A stretch of 64,000 bases of DNA from Galbibacter mesophilus (GCF_023721415.1 NZ_JAMQVC010000001.1:1-64000); one strand, 5' to 3'. Counted from the stretch's first letter, positions 43,769 to 53,511 are shown. Notes: generated by a model from the letters alone, not told the origin. Made by a program: numbers and translations.

Positions 43769-45685
43769 ATGATACAAGAAATTAAATATAAGCAGGTTGG
43801 TAAATTTGAAGATACCAAGTTTGAAAAAATCCATAACGAGATTTTTAACGATTCAAATTATGCTTCTGTTTTGGTGGCGCATGAAATTGCCGAAATTATA
43901 AAAGAAAAGCAGCAGGAAGGGAAACCTTGCGTGCTTGGACTTGCAACGGGTTCTTCTCCTATAAAAGTATATGAAGAGCTAGTAAACCTTCATAAAAATG
44001 GGGAACTGAGTTTCTATAACGTAATTACCTTCAATTTAGATGAGTATTACCCCATGGAACCAGAAAACCGACAGAGTTACTACTACTTCATGCACCAACA
44101 CTTGTTTGATCATGTAGATATCAATCCCGAAAACGTTCATATTCCTTCTGGAGAAATTCCTGCGGAAGAATTGGATCAGTATTGTATTGACTACGATTTA
44201 AAAATCAAACAACTGGGCGGACTCGATTTCCAATTATTGGGAATTGGAAGAACGGGACATATTGGTTTTAACGAACCAGGCTCTCACAAAAATTCGGGCA
44301 CTAGAATCATCACTCTAGATCATGTAACGCGTAGGGATGCAGCATCCGATTTTAATGGAATTGAATACGTGCCTAAAAAAGCCATCACCATGGGCGTAAG
44401 CACCATCATGAAGGCAAACCGTATTATTATGCTCGCATGGGGACATAAAAAGGCTTCTATTGTAAAAGAAACTATCGAAGGACAAATAACATCCAATATT
44501 CCAGCAACTTTTCTTCAAAATCACGATAATGTTTCGATGATTTTAGATGATGAAGCGGCTTCGGAACTCACCAGGATTAAGACACCTTGGATTGTAAGTC
44601 AGTGTATTTGGACAGACGAGCTGAAAGTGAAAGCGGTTACTTGGTTGAGCGAAACCCTTAAAAAACCAATCTTAAAGCTTACAGACAAAGATTATAATGA
44701 ACATGGTATGTCTGGTTTGCTCACTATTGAAGGTTCTGCGTATAATTTAAATATTAAAATTTTCAATAAAGTACAGCGTACAATTACGGGCTGGCCTGGC
44801 GGAAAACCCAATGCTGATGATAAAAACAGACCCGAAAGGTCAACCCCAGCCAAGAAAAGAGTACTAATTTTTAGTCCGCATCCCGATGACGATGTAATTT
44901 CCATGGGCGGTACTTTTTCCAGACTTATCGATCAAGGACATGAAGTTCATGTGGCGTATCAAACTTCTGGGAATATTGCCGTTACTGATGAAGAGGCGTT
45001 GAAGTTTGCTGAAGTAGGACAATTGATGGATTGCAATGCTGGCGAGACCAATTTCAAAAAGGTAATTTCATTTTTAAATTCCAAAACAACAGCGTACGAA
45101 GATAGTTTGGAAACGAGAAAACTGAAAGGTTTAATCCGCCGAATGGAATCGTATGGCGCTACCCGATATGTGGGACTGGACGATTCGAAAGTTCATTTCT
45201 TGGATCTTCCTTTTTACGAAACGGGTAAGGTGAAGAAAAATCCTATCGGGCAAGAGGATATCCAAATCATTTCCGACCTCATTTCAAGCATTGAACCACA
45301 TCAAATCTATGCCGCAGGGGATTTAGCAGATCCGCATGGTACTCATAAACTTTGTTTAGATGCCATTTTTGAAAGTATAGAGCAAATTAAACAGCAGCCG
45401 TTTATGAATGACTGTTGGGTTTGGTTGTATCGCGGTGCTTGGCACGAATGGGATATAGCCGATATCGATATGGCTGTGCCTTTGAGTCCGGATGAGATGA
45501 ACAAAAAGATAAATGCTATTCTTTTCCACCAATCACAAAAGGATCGTGTTATGTTCCAAGGTGAAGATGCGAGGGAATTTTGGGTTCGTGCACAAGAAAG
45601 GAACAGAAATACCGCCCTTTTATATGATAATCTTGGGTTGGCAGAATACGAAGCGATCGAAGCTTTTAAGAGATATCATTTTTAA
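43769..45685 (+). CDS. nagB: Glucosamine-6-phosphate deaminase fused to a PIG-L family deacetylase domain
   Basis: A 638-residue two-domain enzyme. Residues about 20-290 are NagB (LGLATGSSPIKVYEEL, NLDEYYPM, GIGRTGHIGFNEPGS), which converts glucosamine-6-phosphate to fructose-6-phosphate and ammonia. Residues about 362-610 are a PIG-L/LmbE de-N-acetylase, with the zinc motif SPHPDDDVISMGG and a distal DPHGTH histidine motif, both complete. NagB alone is about 260 residues, so this is a true fusion, known as an annotation in many Bacteroidetes. The second domain might deacetylate GlcNAc-6-phosphate, since no NagA gene is present in this locus; this is inference. The ATG is at 43769. Confidence 0.92.
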   Translation: MIQEIKYKQVGKFEDTKFEKIHNEIFNDSNYASVLVAHEIAEIIKEKQQEGKPCVLGLATGSSPIKVYEELVNLHKNGELSFYNVITFNLDEYYPMEPENRQSYYYFMHQHLFDHVDINPENVHIPSGEIPAEELDQYCIDYDLKIKQLGGLDFQLLGIGRTGHIGFNEPGSHKNSGTRIITLDHVTRRDAASDFNGIEYVPKKAITMGVSTIMKANRIIMLAWGHKKASIVKETIEGQITSNIPATFLQNHDNVSMILDDEAASELTRIKTPWIVSQCIWTDELKVKAVTWLSETLKKPILKLTDKDYNEHGMSGLLTIEGSAYNLNIKIFNKVQRTITGWPGGKPNADDKNRPERSTPAKKRVLIFSPHPDDDVISMGGTFSRLIDQGHEVHVAYQTSGNIAVTDEEALKFAEVGQLMDCNAGETNFKKVISFLNSKTTAYEDSLETRKLKGLIRRMESYGATRYVGLDDSKVHFLDLPFYETGKVKKNPIGQEDIQIISDLISSIEPHQIYAAGDLADPHGTHKLCLDAIFESIEQIKQQPFMNDCWVWLYRGAWHEWDIADIDMAVPLSPDEMNKKINAILFHQSQKDRVMFQGEDAREFWVRAQERNRNTALLYDNLGLAEYEAIEAFKRYHF

Positions 45686-45732
45686 AATATAGTTCAAGTT
45701 TTAAGTTAGCAATGTTTGGTTAGTTTGACAGG

Positions 45733-45762
45733 CAACCCCTTCGTTGTTGAGGGGGTTGTTTT
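45733..45762 (+). terminator. Terminator after nagB
   Basis: CAACCCC and GGGGGTTG pair around TTCGTTGTTGA, followed by TTTT. It is a good rho-independent terminator, so the kinase gene 67 bp on may need its own promoter or readthrough. Confidence 0.8.
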
Positions 45763-45828
45763 ATCATTTCCTATTCAGTAAGTGCTTCCTAAACTAGATT
45801 TTCAAAACACCCTAAACAAAAATATACA

Positions 45829-46695
45829 ATGATTTTAGTTGCCGATAGCGGTTCTACCAAATGCGATTGGGTAATTTCTGATACAAATGGAACGCAAATT
45901 CTTTCAACAAAAACAGAAGGCATCAATCCAACCACATTAGCCGATAATACGATTAAGAATATTCTTGCTAACTGCAACGATTTGATGAACTATAAATCGT
46001 TGATTACGCAGATTCATTTTTATGGTGCTGGATGCGGAACAAGAAGTGCTGATAAAAAAATGCGCATTTTGTTGGAAGATTTATTTGAAAACACACTCCA
46101 TATCAGCATAAAAGAAGATGTGGTTGCCGCCATTCATGCTACCACTGCAAAACCTGGGATTATCTGCATTCTAGGAACCGGGTCTAATTGCTGTTTTTTT
46201 GATGGTGTAAACGTTCATCAGAGAATTCCATCGTTGGGATATGTTTTATCAGACGAAGGTAGTGGAAACTACATCGGAAAAGAGCTTTTACGAGCCTATT
46301 TTCAAAAGAAAATGCCCAAAAACCTTGAAACCAAATTTGAAGCAACTTTCAATACCGATTTAAATGAAGTGTTGCAACACGTTTATCATTTGCAAAATCC
46401 GAATAAATATTTGGCTTCTTTTGCGCGTTTTGCCTTTGAGCACAGAAATGAGCCATTTGTAAAAACCATTCTCGAAAACACCATAGAGACTTTTATTGAT
46501 GCCTATTTAGTCCATTACCATGAGGAACTACAAAAGCATCCCGTGCATTTTGTAGGATCCATCGCTTTTTATGGTCAAGATATTATCACGAAGCAATTAA
46601 CTGCCAAAGGTTACCGAGCAAGCACTTTCATTAAAAAGCCCATCGATAACTTAATAAAATACATTGCTTCACAAAACTTTCAAGCCAAGAACTAA
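45829..46695 (+). CDS. N-acetylglucosamine kinase-like protein, BadF/BadG family
   Basis: A 288-residue sugar kinase of the actin-fold BadF/BadG/BcrA/BcrD ATPase family. Visible motifs: phosphate-1 ADSGSTKCDW (about 4-13), phosphate-2 CILGTGSNCCFFDG (about 109-122) and LSDEGSGNYIGKELL (about 138-152). Members in GlcNAc loci phosphorylate N-acetylglucosamine at the 6-OH, which fits the role here between transporter and NagB. The hexosaminidase gene begins at once after its stop. Confidence 0.88.
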   Translation: MILVADSGSTKCDWVISDTNGTQILSTKTEGINPTTLADNTIKNILANCNDLMNYKSLITQIHFYGAGCGTRSADKKMRILLEDLFENTLHISIKEDVVAAIHATTAKPGIICILGTGSNCCFFDGVNVHQRIPSLGYVLSDEGSGNYIGKELLRAYFQKKMPKNLETKFEATFNTDLNEVLQHVYHLQNPNKYLASFARFAFEHRNEPFVKTILENTIETFIDAYLVHYHEELQKHPVHFVGSIAFYGQDIITKQLTAKGYRASTFIKKPIDNLIKYIASQNFQAKN

Positions 46696-46696
46696 T

Positions 46697-49027
46697 ATGA
46701 AACGAGCAACCCTAAAATACCCGTACATGAGTAAGTTTATTTATATTCTTATTTGTTTTTTCATTACCGCTAGTTGTTCTAAACAAAAGAAACATAACAG
46801 CGATCCTATCAGTTTAGAGAACATAACTCCCAAACCCCAAAAAATAACGGTAGAAGACAATAGTTTTAAACTGTCAAAGGAAACTTCCATTATTTTTAAT
46901 ACTGAAGAAACAAAAGCAATTGCCGAATTTTTTATTGATAAAATAGCCAGTCATACGGGTTTATCAATTTCGTTAGCTGGAGAAAGTCAAACGGAAAACA
47001 CCATTCAACTTGTTTTAGATGATGCGCTTGAGGTAAACAATGAAGGTTACAGGCTTTCCATTTCAAAAGAAAACATCTTGGTAAAAGCAAAAACCAATCA
47101 AGGTCTTTTCTACGGAATGCAATCGTTGCTTCAATTATTACCTATTTCTTTGGAAAGTTATCATCTTGATGCAATACAACTTCCTACCGGTACAGTTACT
47201 GATGAACCCGAATTTTCTTGGAGAGGATGGCATCTAGACGTTTCTCGCCACTTTTTTTCTGTTGAAGAAATAAAAAAGCAATTGGATGTACTGGCACTTT
47301 TTAAAATAAACAAATTCCATTGGCACCTTACCGATGACCAAGGTTGGCGTATTGAAATTAAGAAGTATCCAAAACTTACCGTGCAGGGCATTCAAAAAAA
47401 TGAAGAATCCTCAAAAAAAGAATATTATACGCAAGAAGAAGTAAAAGAAGTAGTAGCCTACGCAAAAGAACGTTTCATAGATGTAATTCCAGAAATAGAA
47501 ACACCTGGACACGCTGTCGCCGCTCTTGCTGCGTATCCAGAATTATCTTGTAATCCAAATATAAAATATCAACCCAGGGAATTATGGGGAGTGGATTACA
47601 ATATTTTTTGCGCAGGAAATGAAAAGGTTTTTCAATTTTTAGATGATGTTTATGCTGAAATTGTTCCGCTCTTTCCATACAAATACTATCATGCCGGTGG
47701 CGACGAGGTTCCAAAAAGAAGTTGGGAGAATTGCTCCTCATGCCAAAAAACAATGAAAGAAAATAGCTTAAAGGACGAAGAGGAACTACAAAGCTATTTC
47801 ATGGCTAGGGTAGAAAAAATAATCCAAAAGCACGATAAAATAATGATTGGCTGGGATGAGATTTTAGAAGGTGGCATCACGCCAACAACCAACATCATGT
47901 CTTGGCAAGGGGAAGAAGGCGGTATAAAAGCTGCCAATGCTGGCCACGATGTTATTATGGCTCCCGCAAGTTACGCTTACCTCAATTTTAGTCAAGGGGA
48001 TTATCGGGTAGAACCTATGGCGCACGGCGGTGATGTTCCTTTAGAAAAAGTATATAACTACAATCCGATTCCTGCCGATATCGCCGATGATAAAAGAAAA
48101 CACATTCTTGGTATGCAAGGCAATATTTGGACAGAATATGCCTACGAAGGAAAAGACATTGAATATTATATGTACCCAAGAATTTTAGCAATTGCAGAAT
48201 TAACTTGGAGTGGAGAGAAAACAAAAAATTACGAAGATTTTTTAAAGAGACTAGCGCTACTTTACCCAATTTTGGATCATTACGAAATCAACTATCACAT
48301 TCCACTTCCAGAAGGACCTACTGCCGATAATATTGCTTTTATTGATAGCGTGACAGTAGAATTTGAAACTACGCATCCGGTGACAATGAAATACACTTTA
48401 GATGGAAGTCAGCCTACTGAAAATAGTGAAACCTACAAACAGCCACTTACATTTTCGGAAAACACGGAAATAAACATTGCATCTTTTCTACCACACGGAA
48501 AAGTGAGCAAGGTTAGAAAACTTCAACTTAAAAAAGTTACTTATAAAGAGGCACAAAAGCCGAAAAATGTTCAATCCGGATTACAAATACAAACGGTTAA
48601 AGGGCATTTTATGGATGCCGATGAAGTGCCAACACCAAACGGAGAGATTTCAATAATTAAAAATATTGAAGCCACAAACACAGCTTACGACTGGGGAAAA
48701 GAAATAGACACTACCAAATTTGGGGCCTCAATCTTGAAGGGATATATTGAAATTCCAGAAGACGGGGTTTACTATTTCGCAAGCAAACAGGAACAAGTTA
48801 AAATCGCCGATTCCTTAATTATTAATCCTAAAAGTACTTTAAAAAGATTTCCTATTGAAGGAACTATCGCCCTGAAAAAAGGGTTGCATCCTATTGAAAT
48901 TCTTTACCTCAACAATGTGGTGAAAGGATGGGCTTCCGACTGGAATGAAGTAGAAGTTAAATTCAGAAGAGCTAAACAAGAGACTTATAAAGCAATAGAC
49001 AGTAGCATGGTTTTTTATGCTGAATAA
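46697..49027 (+). CDS. GH20 beta-N-acetylhexosaminidase lipoprotein
   Basis: A glycoside hydrolase family 20 enzyme of about 776 residues. It has an N-terminal GH20b domain (about 40-155), then the TIM barrel (about 160-520) with HAGGDEVPKRSW near residue 336, holding the catalytic Asp-Glu pair. A chitobiase-like C-terminal beta domain follows (about 545-620, FETTHPVTMKYTLDGSQPTEN) and a PA14-like domain (about 635-765). A lipobox (ITASC) shows it is a lipoprotein. The start is uncertain: 46697 follows the kinase stop directly, while an ATG at 46727 gives a shorter lipoprotein signal MSKFIYILICFFITASC. It releases GlcNAc from chitooligosaccharides or glycans outside the inner membrane. Confidence 0.93.
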   Translation: MKRATLKYPYMSKFIYILICFFITASCSKQKKHNSDPISLENITPKPQKITVEDNSFKLSKETSIIFNTEETKAIAEFFIDKIASHTGLSISLAGESQTENTIQLVLDDALEVNNEGYRLSISKENILVKAKTNQGLFYGMQSLLQLLPISLESYHLDAIQLPTGTVTDEPEFSWRGWHLDVSRHFFSVEEIKKQLDVLALFKINKFHWHLTDDQGWRIEIKKYPKLTVQGIQKNEESSKKEYYTQEEVKEVVAYAKERFIDVIPEIETPGHAVAALAAYPELSCNPNIKYQPRELWGVDYNIFCAGNEKVFQFLDDVYAEIVPLFPYKYYHAGGDEVPKRSWENCSSCQKTMKENSLKDEEELQSYFMARVEKIIQKHDKIMIGWDEILEGGITPTTNIMSWQGEEGGIKAANAGHDVIMAPASYAYLNFSQGDYRVEPMAHGGDVPLEKVYNYNPIPADIADDKRKHILGMQGNIWTEYAYEGKDIEYYMYPRILAIAELTWSGEKTKNYEDFLKRLALLYPILDHYEINYHIPLPEGPTADNIAFIDSVTVEFETTHPVTMKYTLDGSQPTENSETYKQPLTFSENTEINIASFLPHGKVSKVRKLQLKKVTYKEAQKPKNVQSGLQIQTVKGHFMDADEVPTPNGEISIIKNIEATNTAYDWGKEIDTTKFGASILKGYIEIPEDGVYYFASKQEQVKIADSLIINPKSTLKRFPIEGTIALKKGLHPIEILYLNNVVKGWASDWNEVEVKFRRAKQETYKAIDSSMVFYAE

Positions 49028-49047
49028 TTTACCGTTGTAATAAAATG

Positions 49048-49098
49048 AAAAGGCGGATTTTAAAGGTTTCACCATTTAACCTTTAAAATCCGCCTTTT
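49048..49098. terminator. Bidirectional terminator between GH20 and DUF6503 genes
   Basis: A perfect 20-bp inverted repeat (49048-49067 with 49079-49098; arms begin AAAAGGCGGATTTT) separated by 11 bases and followed by T's on both strands. It ends the convergent genes. Confidence 0.93.
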
Positions 49099-49118
49099 TT
49101 AGTATTGTTTTAATTTAG

Positions 49119-49871
49119 CTATTCCGATTTCTCAAAAAAAGTAGAATCAACCTCCTCAATACTTACTGAAACATCTTCAAAAGTAACCGGATTTACAGTT
49201 TGCGGCGGAACAACATTGCCTAAAGAATCCCTTTCATACCATATTAAAGACTTCGGAAGTTTCAATCCGCTAACTTCTTGCCATTCATCATATTTAATAA
49301 TTGAAGCTTCATCTTTGGCTTTATTATCAAAAAATGTAACCGTGTAACCCAGCCATTCCATTTCATGACTCTTCGGATTGTAATACAAATAGTAATTGTC
49401 TTTAGAAGAAGCTCCAACCCCATCCTTAAACGAAACTTTAATTCCAGGGTAAGACTCCCCTTCCACCGTTAAAGAATCGGCGTCGCTGTAAACAATTCCA
49501 TCGTCTGCTAAGACAAACGGCATTGCATAAAAATAAAAGAATAGGTTGTGGTAAAAATCAGGATTTCCTTTAAAAGCGGCTGTATCTTTCTCCTCCAACC
49601 AAGTGCTTTTTCCGTTATAGCCTAACGTATATTTTGGAGAAACTACCAACGATTTTCGGTTATTTAAATCAATAGTATGAATTTCTTCCCCTTTGGTGAA
49701 CTTCAGTAATTTTTGCTCTTTCCAAGTTTCTAAACCTCCGTGCGCTTTAAAAACCTCTACCAGTTCTTTTGGATACTGGTCTAAATTAAGTTCTTTCTTT
49801 TCCTCTTTTTTTTCTGAAGAACATGCAATTACGGTAAACGCAAGCAAGATAAAGCCAAAATAATATTTCAT
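49119..49871 (-). CDS. DUF6503 family lipoprotein
   Basis: A 250-residue lipoprotein with lipobox TVIAC near residues 13-17 and a Lys/Glu-rich linker. The body is an all-beta fold with HGGLETWKEQKLLKFTKG near 44-61 and several aromatic strands (YYLYYNPKSHEMEWLGYTVTFFDN), as in the LolA/DUF6503-like group, which suggests a hydrophobic ligand or lipid. The family is common in Flavobacteriia and of unknown role. It is a single gene, convergent with the hexosaminidase. Confidence 0.82.
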   Translation of the reverse strand: MKYYFGFILLAFTVIACSSEKKEEKKELNLDQYPKELVEVFKAHGGLETWKEQKLLKFTKGEEIHTIDLNNRKSLVVSPKYTLGYNGKSTWLEEKDTAAFKGNPDFYHNLFFYFYAMPFVLADDGIVYSDADSLTVEGESYPGIKVSFKDGVGASSKDNYYLYYNPKSHEMEWLGYTVTFFDNKAKDEASIIKYDEWQEVSGLKLPKSLIWYERDSLGNVVPPQTVNPVTFEDVSVSIEEVDSTFFEKSE

Positions 49872-50005
49872 CTGTTTTTAGTTTATTAGTTAAATCGGTT
49901 ATGTCTAATTATTGAAATTTGACGATTAGACGCAGTACTGAAGTAAACTTAACAAGTTTTCTCAGGCAAACGAAAGAAATTTTACATATTACTAGCAAAA
50001 GACCA

Positions 50006-51397
50006 CTACATCGAGCCACCTAATGCCACAAAAAGATTAATTCGCTGAACTATTTTTTCTCCGCGAAGCCTTAATAAATCGATTTCACTCCGGAATAAAT
50101 CCATTTGTTGGGTTATGAGATCACGCATATCTGCAATACCCACCCGATAGCGTTGTTGCTCAAGTTCGAAAGCGCGTTCATTGCTACTTACCGCCACTGC
50201 CAAAAATTGCTCTCTGTTGTCTACCGTTTCCACTTCTTCCAACGCATTTTCAACATCTGCTAAGGCATTAAGTACCGTGCGGCTATACATTTCTACAGCT
50301 TGTTTTTGCTGTGCATTTCGTACCACAACATTGGCGCGTAATTTCCCGCCTTGGTAAATAGGAGCCATTAACTCCCCGCCAATGCTTCGAATAGGATTCG
50401 AAAATTCCGACCTTAAATTCATCAATTCGCTATCGATAAAACCAAAACCGCCTGTTAGGTTTAGATTGGGAAGCTTGGCTGCTTCGGCCTCCCCCACTCT
50501 ATAAAAAGCTGCATTAAATCGGTATTGAGCAGCTAAGACATCGGGTCTACGTTCCAGTACTTGCACAGGTATTCCCGTCGGAATCTTGGTAGTGATTTCA
50601 GCCAAAGCATTTTTTACTTCAATTTCTGCGGAAGGATACCTACCCAATAATAATTCAAGTGCTCTTAACTGATTGTTATAGCCCAATTCCAATTGTTTCA
50701 ACGCATCTTTCAAACGATTTAAATTAGCTTCCGAAACCATAAAATCAATTTCGGTACCGATTCCGACATCAAATCTTTTTTTAGAGAGTTCCCTCATTTT
50801 TTCAGAAATGGCTATCATTTGTTTCGCCAATTCAATTTGTAAATACGTTTCTGACGCCAAATAGTACGACCGTGCGACTTGGGCCGCCAACGACAATCGG
50901 GCAAATGATAATTCTGCTTCCGAAGCAGCCAAATTAGATTCTTCGGCATTTCGAGCGTTACGCAATTCACCCCAAATATCCAGTTCCCACGAAGCTGCAA
51001 ATAGCGCACCATTAAGTCCGCCACCTAAATTACCTCCTAATTTATTGGTTTCGCGCCCAAGAATTGATAACGCCGGACGCAAAGCCGCTTGTGCCGCCTG
51101 CACATAGCCTTGTGATTCCTCCACACGAGCGCTGCTCATTCGTAAATCGGGATTATAGATTAATGCTTCAGAAACCAAAGTATCTAACAATTCATCATCA
51201 AAAGTGCTTAACCAATTTTCATTTATTGCAGTGGTATCAACACTATTCTGCCAAGTAGACGGCAATATAAAATTGGCAAATGCCGCTTCATATAAATCCT
51301 CTTCCACAGGAGGTTTTTTCACCGCACAACTATTCAGCAATAATAAAAAAGCAACCGTAAAGTAAAGTCTGTAAAATTTTTGAAAAAGATTTCCCAT
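50006..51397 (-). CDS. TolC-type outer-membrane efflux lipoprotein
   Basis: A 463-residue protein of the NodT/OprM group: lipobox LLNSC (about 20-24), then two repeats of the outer-membrane efflux fold with long helices (about 70-260 and 270-460). Markers include NPDLRMSSARVEESQGYVQAA, LERRPDVLAAQYRFNAAFYRVGEAEA and FELEQQRYRVGIADMRDLI. It forms the trimeric channel of an export system. It lies 3 bp after the HlyD gene. There is no RND, ABC or MFS pump gene in this operon. Confidence 0.92.
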   Translation of the reverse strand: MGNLFQKFYRLYFTVAFLLLLNSCAVKKPPVEEDLYEAAFANFILPSTWQNSVDTTAINENWLSTFDDELLDTLVSEALIYNPDLRMSSARVEESQGYVQAAQAALRPALSILGRETNKLGGNLGGGLNGALFAASWELDIWGELRNARNAEESNLAASEAELSFARLSLAAQVARSYYLASETYLQIELAKQMIAISEKMRELSKKRFDVGIGTEIDFMVSEANLNRLKDALKQLELGYNNQLRALELLLGRYPSAEIEVKNALAEITTKIPTGIPVQVLERRPDVLAAQYRFNAAFYRVGEAEAAKLPNLNLTGGFGFIDSELMNLRSEFSNPIRSIGGELMAPIYQGGKLRANVVVRNAQQKQAVEMYSRTVLNALADVENALEEVETVDNREQFLAVAVSSNERAFELEQQRYRVGIADMRDLITQQMDLFRSEIDLLRLRGEKIVQRINLFVALGGSM

Positions 51398-51400
51398 GTT

Positions 51401-52582
51401 TTAATGAAGTTTTAAAACAAGCCAATCCATTTTAGTACCCACGCGAATAATCACTTTTCTAACTAAATGAATAATAGCGCCATGGTCGGTATAAATAGCG
51501 CCTTGACCAACGGCACCGGGCGCTAAAAATAAGTCTCTGTCCTCTTCGGCTATTTTTAGCCGAACAGCAAACCGTCCTTCTTCAAGGTGAGTGTCTTGTG
51601 TATCGGGTAACGTCCCACTTACTTTTAATTGTCCTTGCGCGTTGGCCCAAACGATATGGTCTACCTCACATTTTATGATTCGGTTAGGATAGGTTTTTAA
51701 GGCAATTTCTGCCTCCTGACCAGGTTCTACGTAACGTATTTCATTTTGATGAAAGAGCGCTGTAACCCATTGTTCGTCTTCAATAAATGTCATAACAGGT
51801 TTAATGGGAAATTGAACGGCCATCGCTCCGGGTCGCAATTGTAAATTTACTACCCGTCCATCGGCAGGAGCACGATAAACAGTTTGTTCGAGTTTCCATT
51901 TAGCCTCTTCCAATTGCGCTTTCGCTTGCTCCAAATCGGCTCGGGCTTGTGCAATTTCTGAGAGTTCCCCATCGGAGACCACTGCAGAGATACGTTGAAT
52001 ATACTGCGATTTTTGTGCTTGTGCCGCTGCCTTTTGAGCTTGCAAATGTTTTACATTGGCCTGGGCCTCTTCATAATCAAACTTGGAACCTGCGCCAGAC
52101 AATGCCAATTCTTGGGTCTGTTCTAGTCTTTTCATTGCCAGCTCCAATTGAGCATCAATCATACTTACGTTACTAGACGCTGCTTCAATTTGGTTTTCCA
52201 ATTCAGCATCATAGGCCTTCGCACTAATTAATTTGGCCTCCAACATTGGGATACGCGCCTGCAAATCTTTTACCTTCCACTCAAAAGGAACCGGATCTAT
52301 TTTGTAAAGTACTTCTCCCTTTTTTACATGTTGATTGGGCTCTACATTTACTTCCGTCACCAATCCTGACACAGCAGGAACTACTTCTACATTGTAATTA
52401 ATAACCCTTACGTCGTGTGAAGATGGAGCTACAATATTCAGAAACAATATTAAAATAGCAATCGATACAACCGGAATAATAATGGCCACTGCTTGGGTAA
52501 ACGTATTCCAAGGAAGCAATTTGTACTTAAAAAAAACGAGCCATACAATACAGCCATAAATAGCGAGTAGCAGTATTTCCAT
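51401..52582 (-). CDS. HlyD/EmrA family membrane-fusion protein (YibH-like)
   Basis: A 393-residue periplasmic adaptor. Two close hydrophobic stretches at the N-terminus (about 3-20 and 28-50) anchor it, followed by a lipoyl-like half (VSGLVTEVNVEPNQHVKKGEVLYKID, about 68-95), a long coiled-coil hairpin (about 105-240), the second lipoyl half (VYRAPADGRVVNLQLRPG) and a beta barrel. This with the DUF3302 gene 49 bp upstream reproduces the E. coli yibH-yibI pair. It joins an inner-membrane partner to the TolC protein encoded downstream. Confidence 0.9.
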   Translation of the reverse strand: MEILLLAIYGCIVWLVFFKYKLLPWNTFTQAVAIIIPVVSIAILILFLNIVAPSSHDVRVINYNVEVVPAVSGLVTEVNVEPNQHVKKGEVLYKIDPVPFEWKVKDLQARIPMLEAKLISAKAYDAELENQIEAASSNVSMIDAQLELAMKRLEQTQELALSGAGSKFDYEEAQANVKHLQAQKAAAQAQKSQYIQRISAVVSDGELSEIAQARADLEQAKAQLEEAKWKLEQTVYRAPADGRVVNLQLRPGAMAVQFPIKPVMTFIEDEQWVTALFHQNEIRYVEPGQEAEIALKTYPNRIIKCEVDHIVWANAQGQLKVSGTLPDTQDTHLEEGRFAVRLKIAEEDRDLFLAPGAVGQGAIYTDHGAIIHLVRKVIIRVGTKMDWLVLKLH

Positions 52583-52631
52583 AATTTACAATTAAATGAT
52601 GAACTTAGTTGACGAACAACCATCAACTATC

Positions 52632-53063
52632 TTATTTTTCAGTAGGCGGCGGGGTATTCTTTTTTTTCTTTTTGCGCTTTTTTTCCTTAAATTCTTTTAT
52701 AGTCGTCTCATGGTATTCCCCTTTATCGGTACCATAGGCCATTTTATAAAAAACTGGTTTGGAATAGGCCCAAAGCCAAGCCAACGGCCATAGAAGTCCG
52801 CCAAAAAATAATGAAAGTAAGCATAAAACCTTGATAGCTTCCGCCTGTGGGTGATTTCTTTTCTCGGCTATTTTTTCGGGAAGTACATGGATAAATAGAA
52901 ATACTCCAATACAAATAATAGGCGCTACAATGAGTGCAAACCAACTAACCACCTCTGCAATACCATCTTCTGCTGAAGCAAAAGAAAGTGAAGGCATTAT
53001 TAAAACGAAAAACGTAAAGAATAATTTACTGGGGGAAACGAATGCTTTAAAATATGAATTCAT
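52632..53063 (-). CDS. DUF3302 inner-membrane protein (YibI/YiaW-like)
   Basis: A 143-residue membrane protein. A signal-like first segment (about 13-29) is followed by two further segments (about 36-57 and 84-104). The stretch PEKIAEKRNHPQAEAIKVLCLLSLFFGGLLWPLAWLWAY is the DUF3302 signature. The C-terminal tail is strikingly basic (EKKRKKKKKNTPPPTEK). DUF3302 proteins nearly always precede an HlyD-type gene, as here, and may form the inner-membrane part of that exporter. Function is otherwise unknown. Confidence 0.85.
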   Translation of the reverse strand: MNSYFKAFVSPSKLFFTFFVLIMPSLSFASAEDGIAEVVSWFALIVAPIICIGVFLFIHVLPEKIAEKRNHPQAEAIKVLCLLSLFFGGLLWPLAWLWAYSKPVFYKMAYGTDKGEYHETTIKEFKEKKRKKKKKNTPPPTEK

Positions 53064-53296
53064 CTATGCTGTTTTTAATCACTTTGTGAGGGTTATAAAC
53101 TGACTGTTAATGTCAATTCTAACTTTAAAATGCATAGTCTGGGGGATATTTGCTACTTCTTACTCAAATATAAGAAAAAACTTGCATTGGTTTTCAAGAT
53201 ACTGCTGAAATGTTAACGGGGTTATATTGAAAGATTGAAAAATTTAAGAATTTAACAAGTATGCTGGAGGCTAGAGGCTAGAGGCTGGATTTCCAA

Positions 53297-53385
53297 GTCA
53301 TTTCGATGTCGACTTTAGGAAGGAAGAGAAATCACGTTACTTTCTTAAATAACTGGATGTGATATCTCTCGTTGGTCGATATGAC
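53297..53385. repeat. Degenerate palindromic intergenic repeat
   Basis: Outer arms GTCATTTCGA and TCGATATGAC, inner arms AGAGAAATCAC and GTGATATCTCT about 25 bases apart. This is the pattern of dispersed palindromic elements (REP/MITE-like, GTCATTTCGAC...GTCGAAATGAC) that I recall from flavobacterial intergenic regions; here it is a decayed copy. Confidence 0.55.
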
Positions 53386-53511
53386 TCCCCTGCTATAAAA
53401 TCACCTTTCCCACAGGCCCGGTAACGTTTCCCTCATCATGATGACCCTCCCCTCACACCAAAAAGCATTTCCCTCGGCCAAATCAGCGTTTCCCTCGGGT
53501 ACTTATACCTT

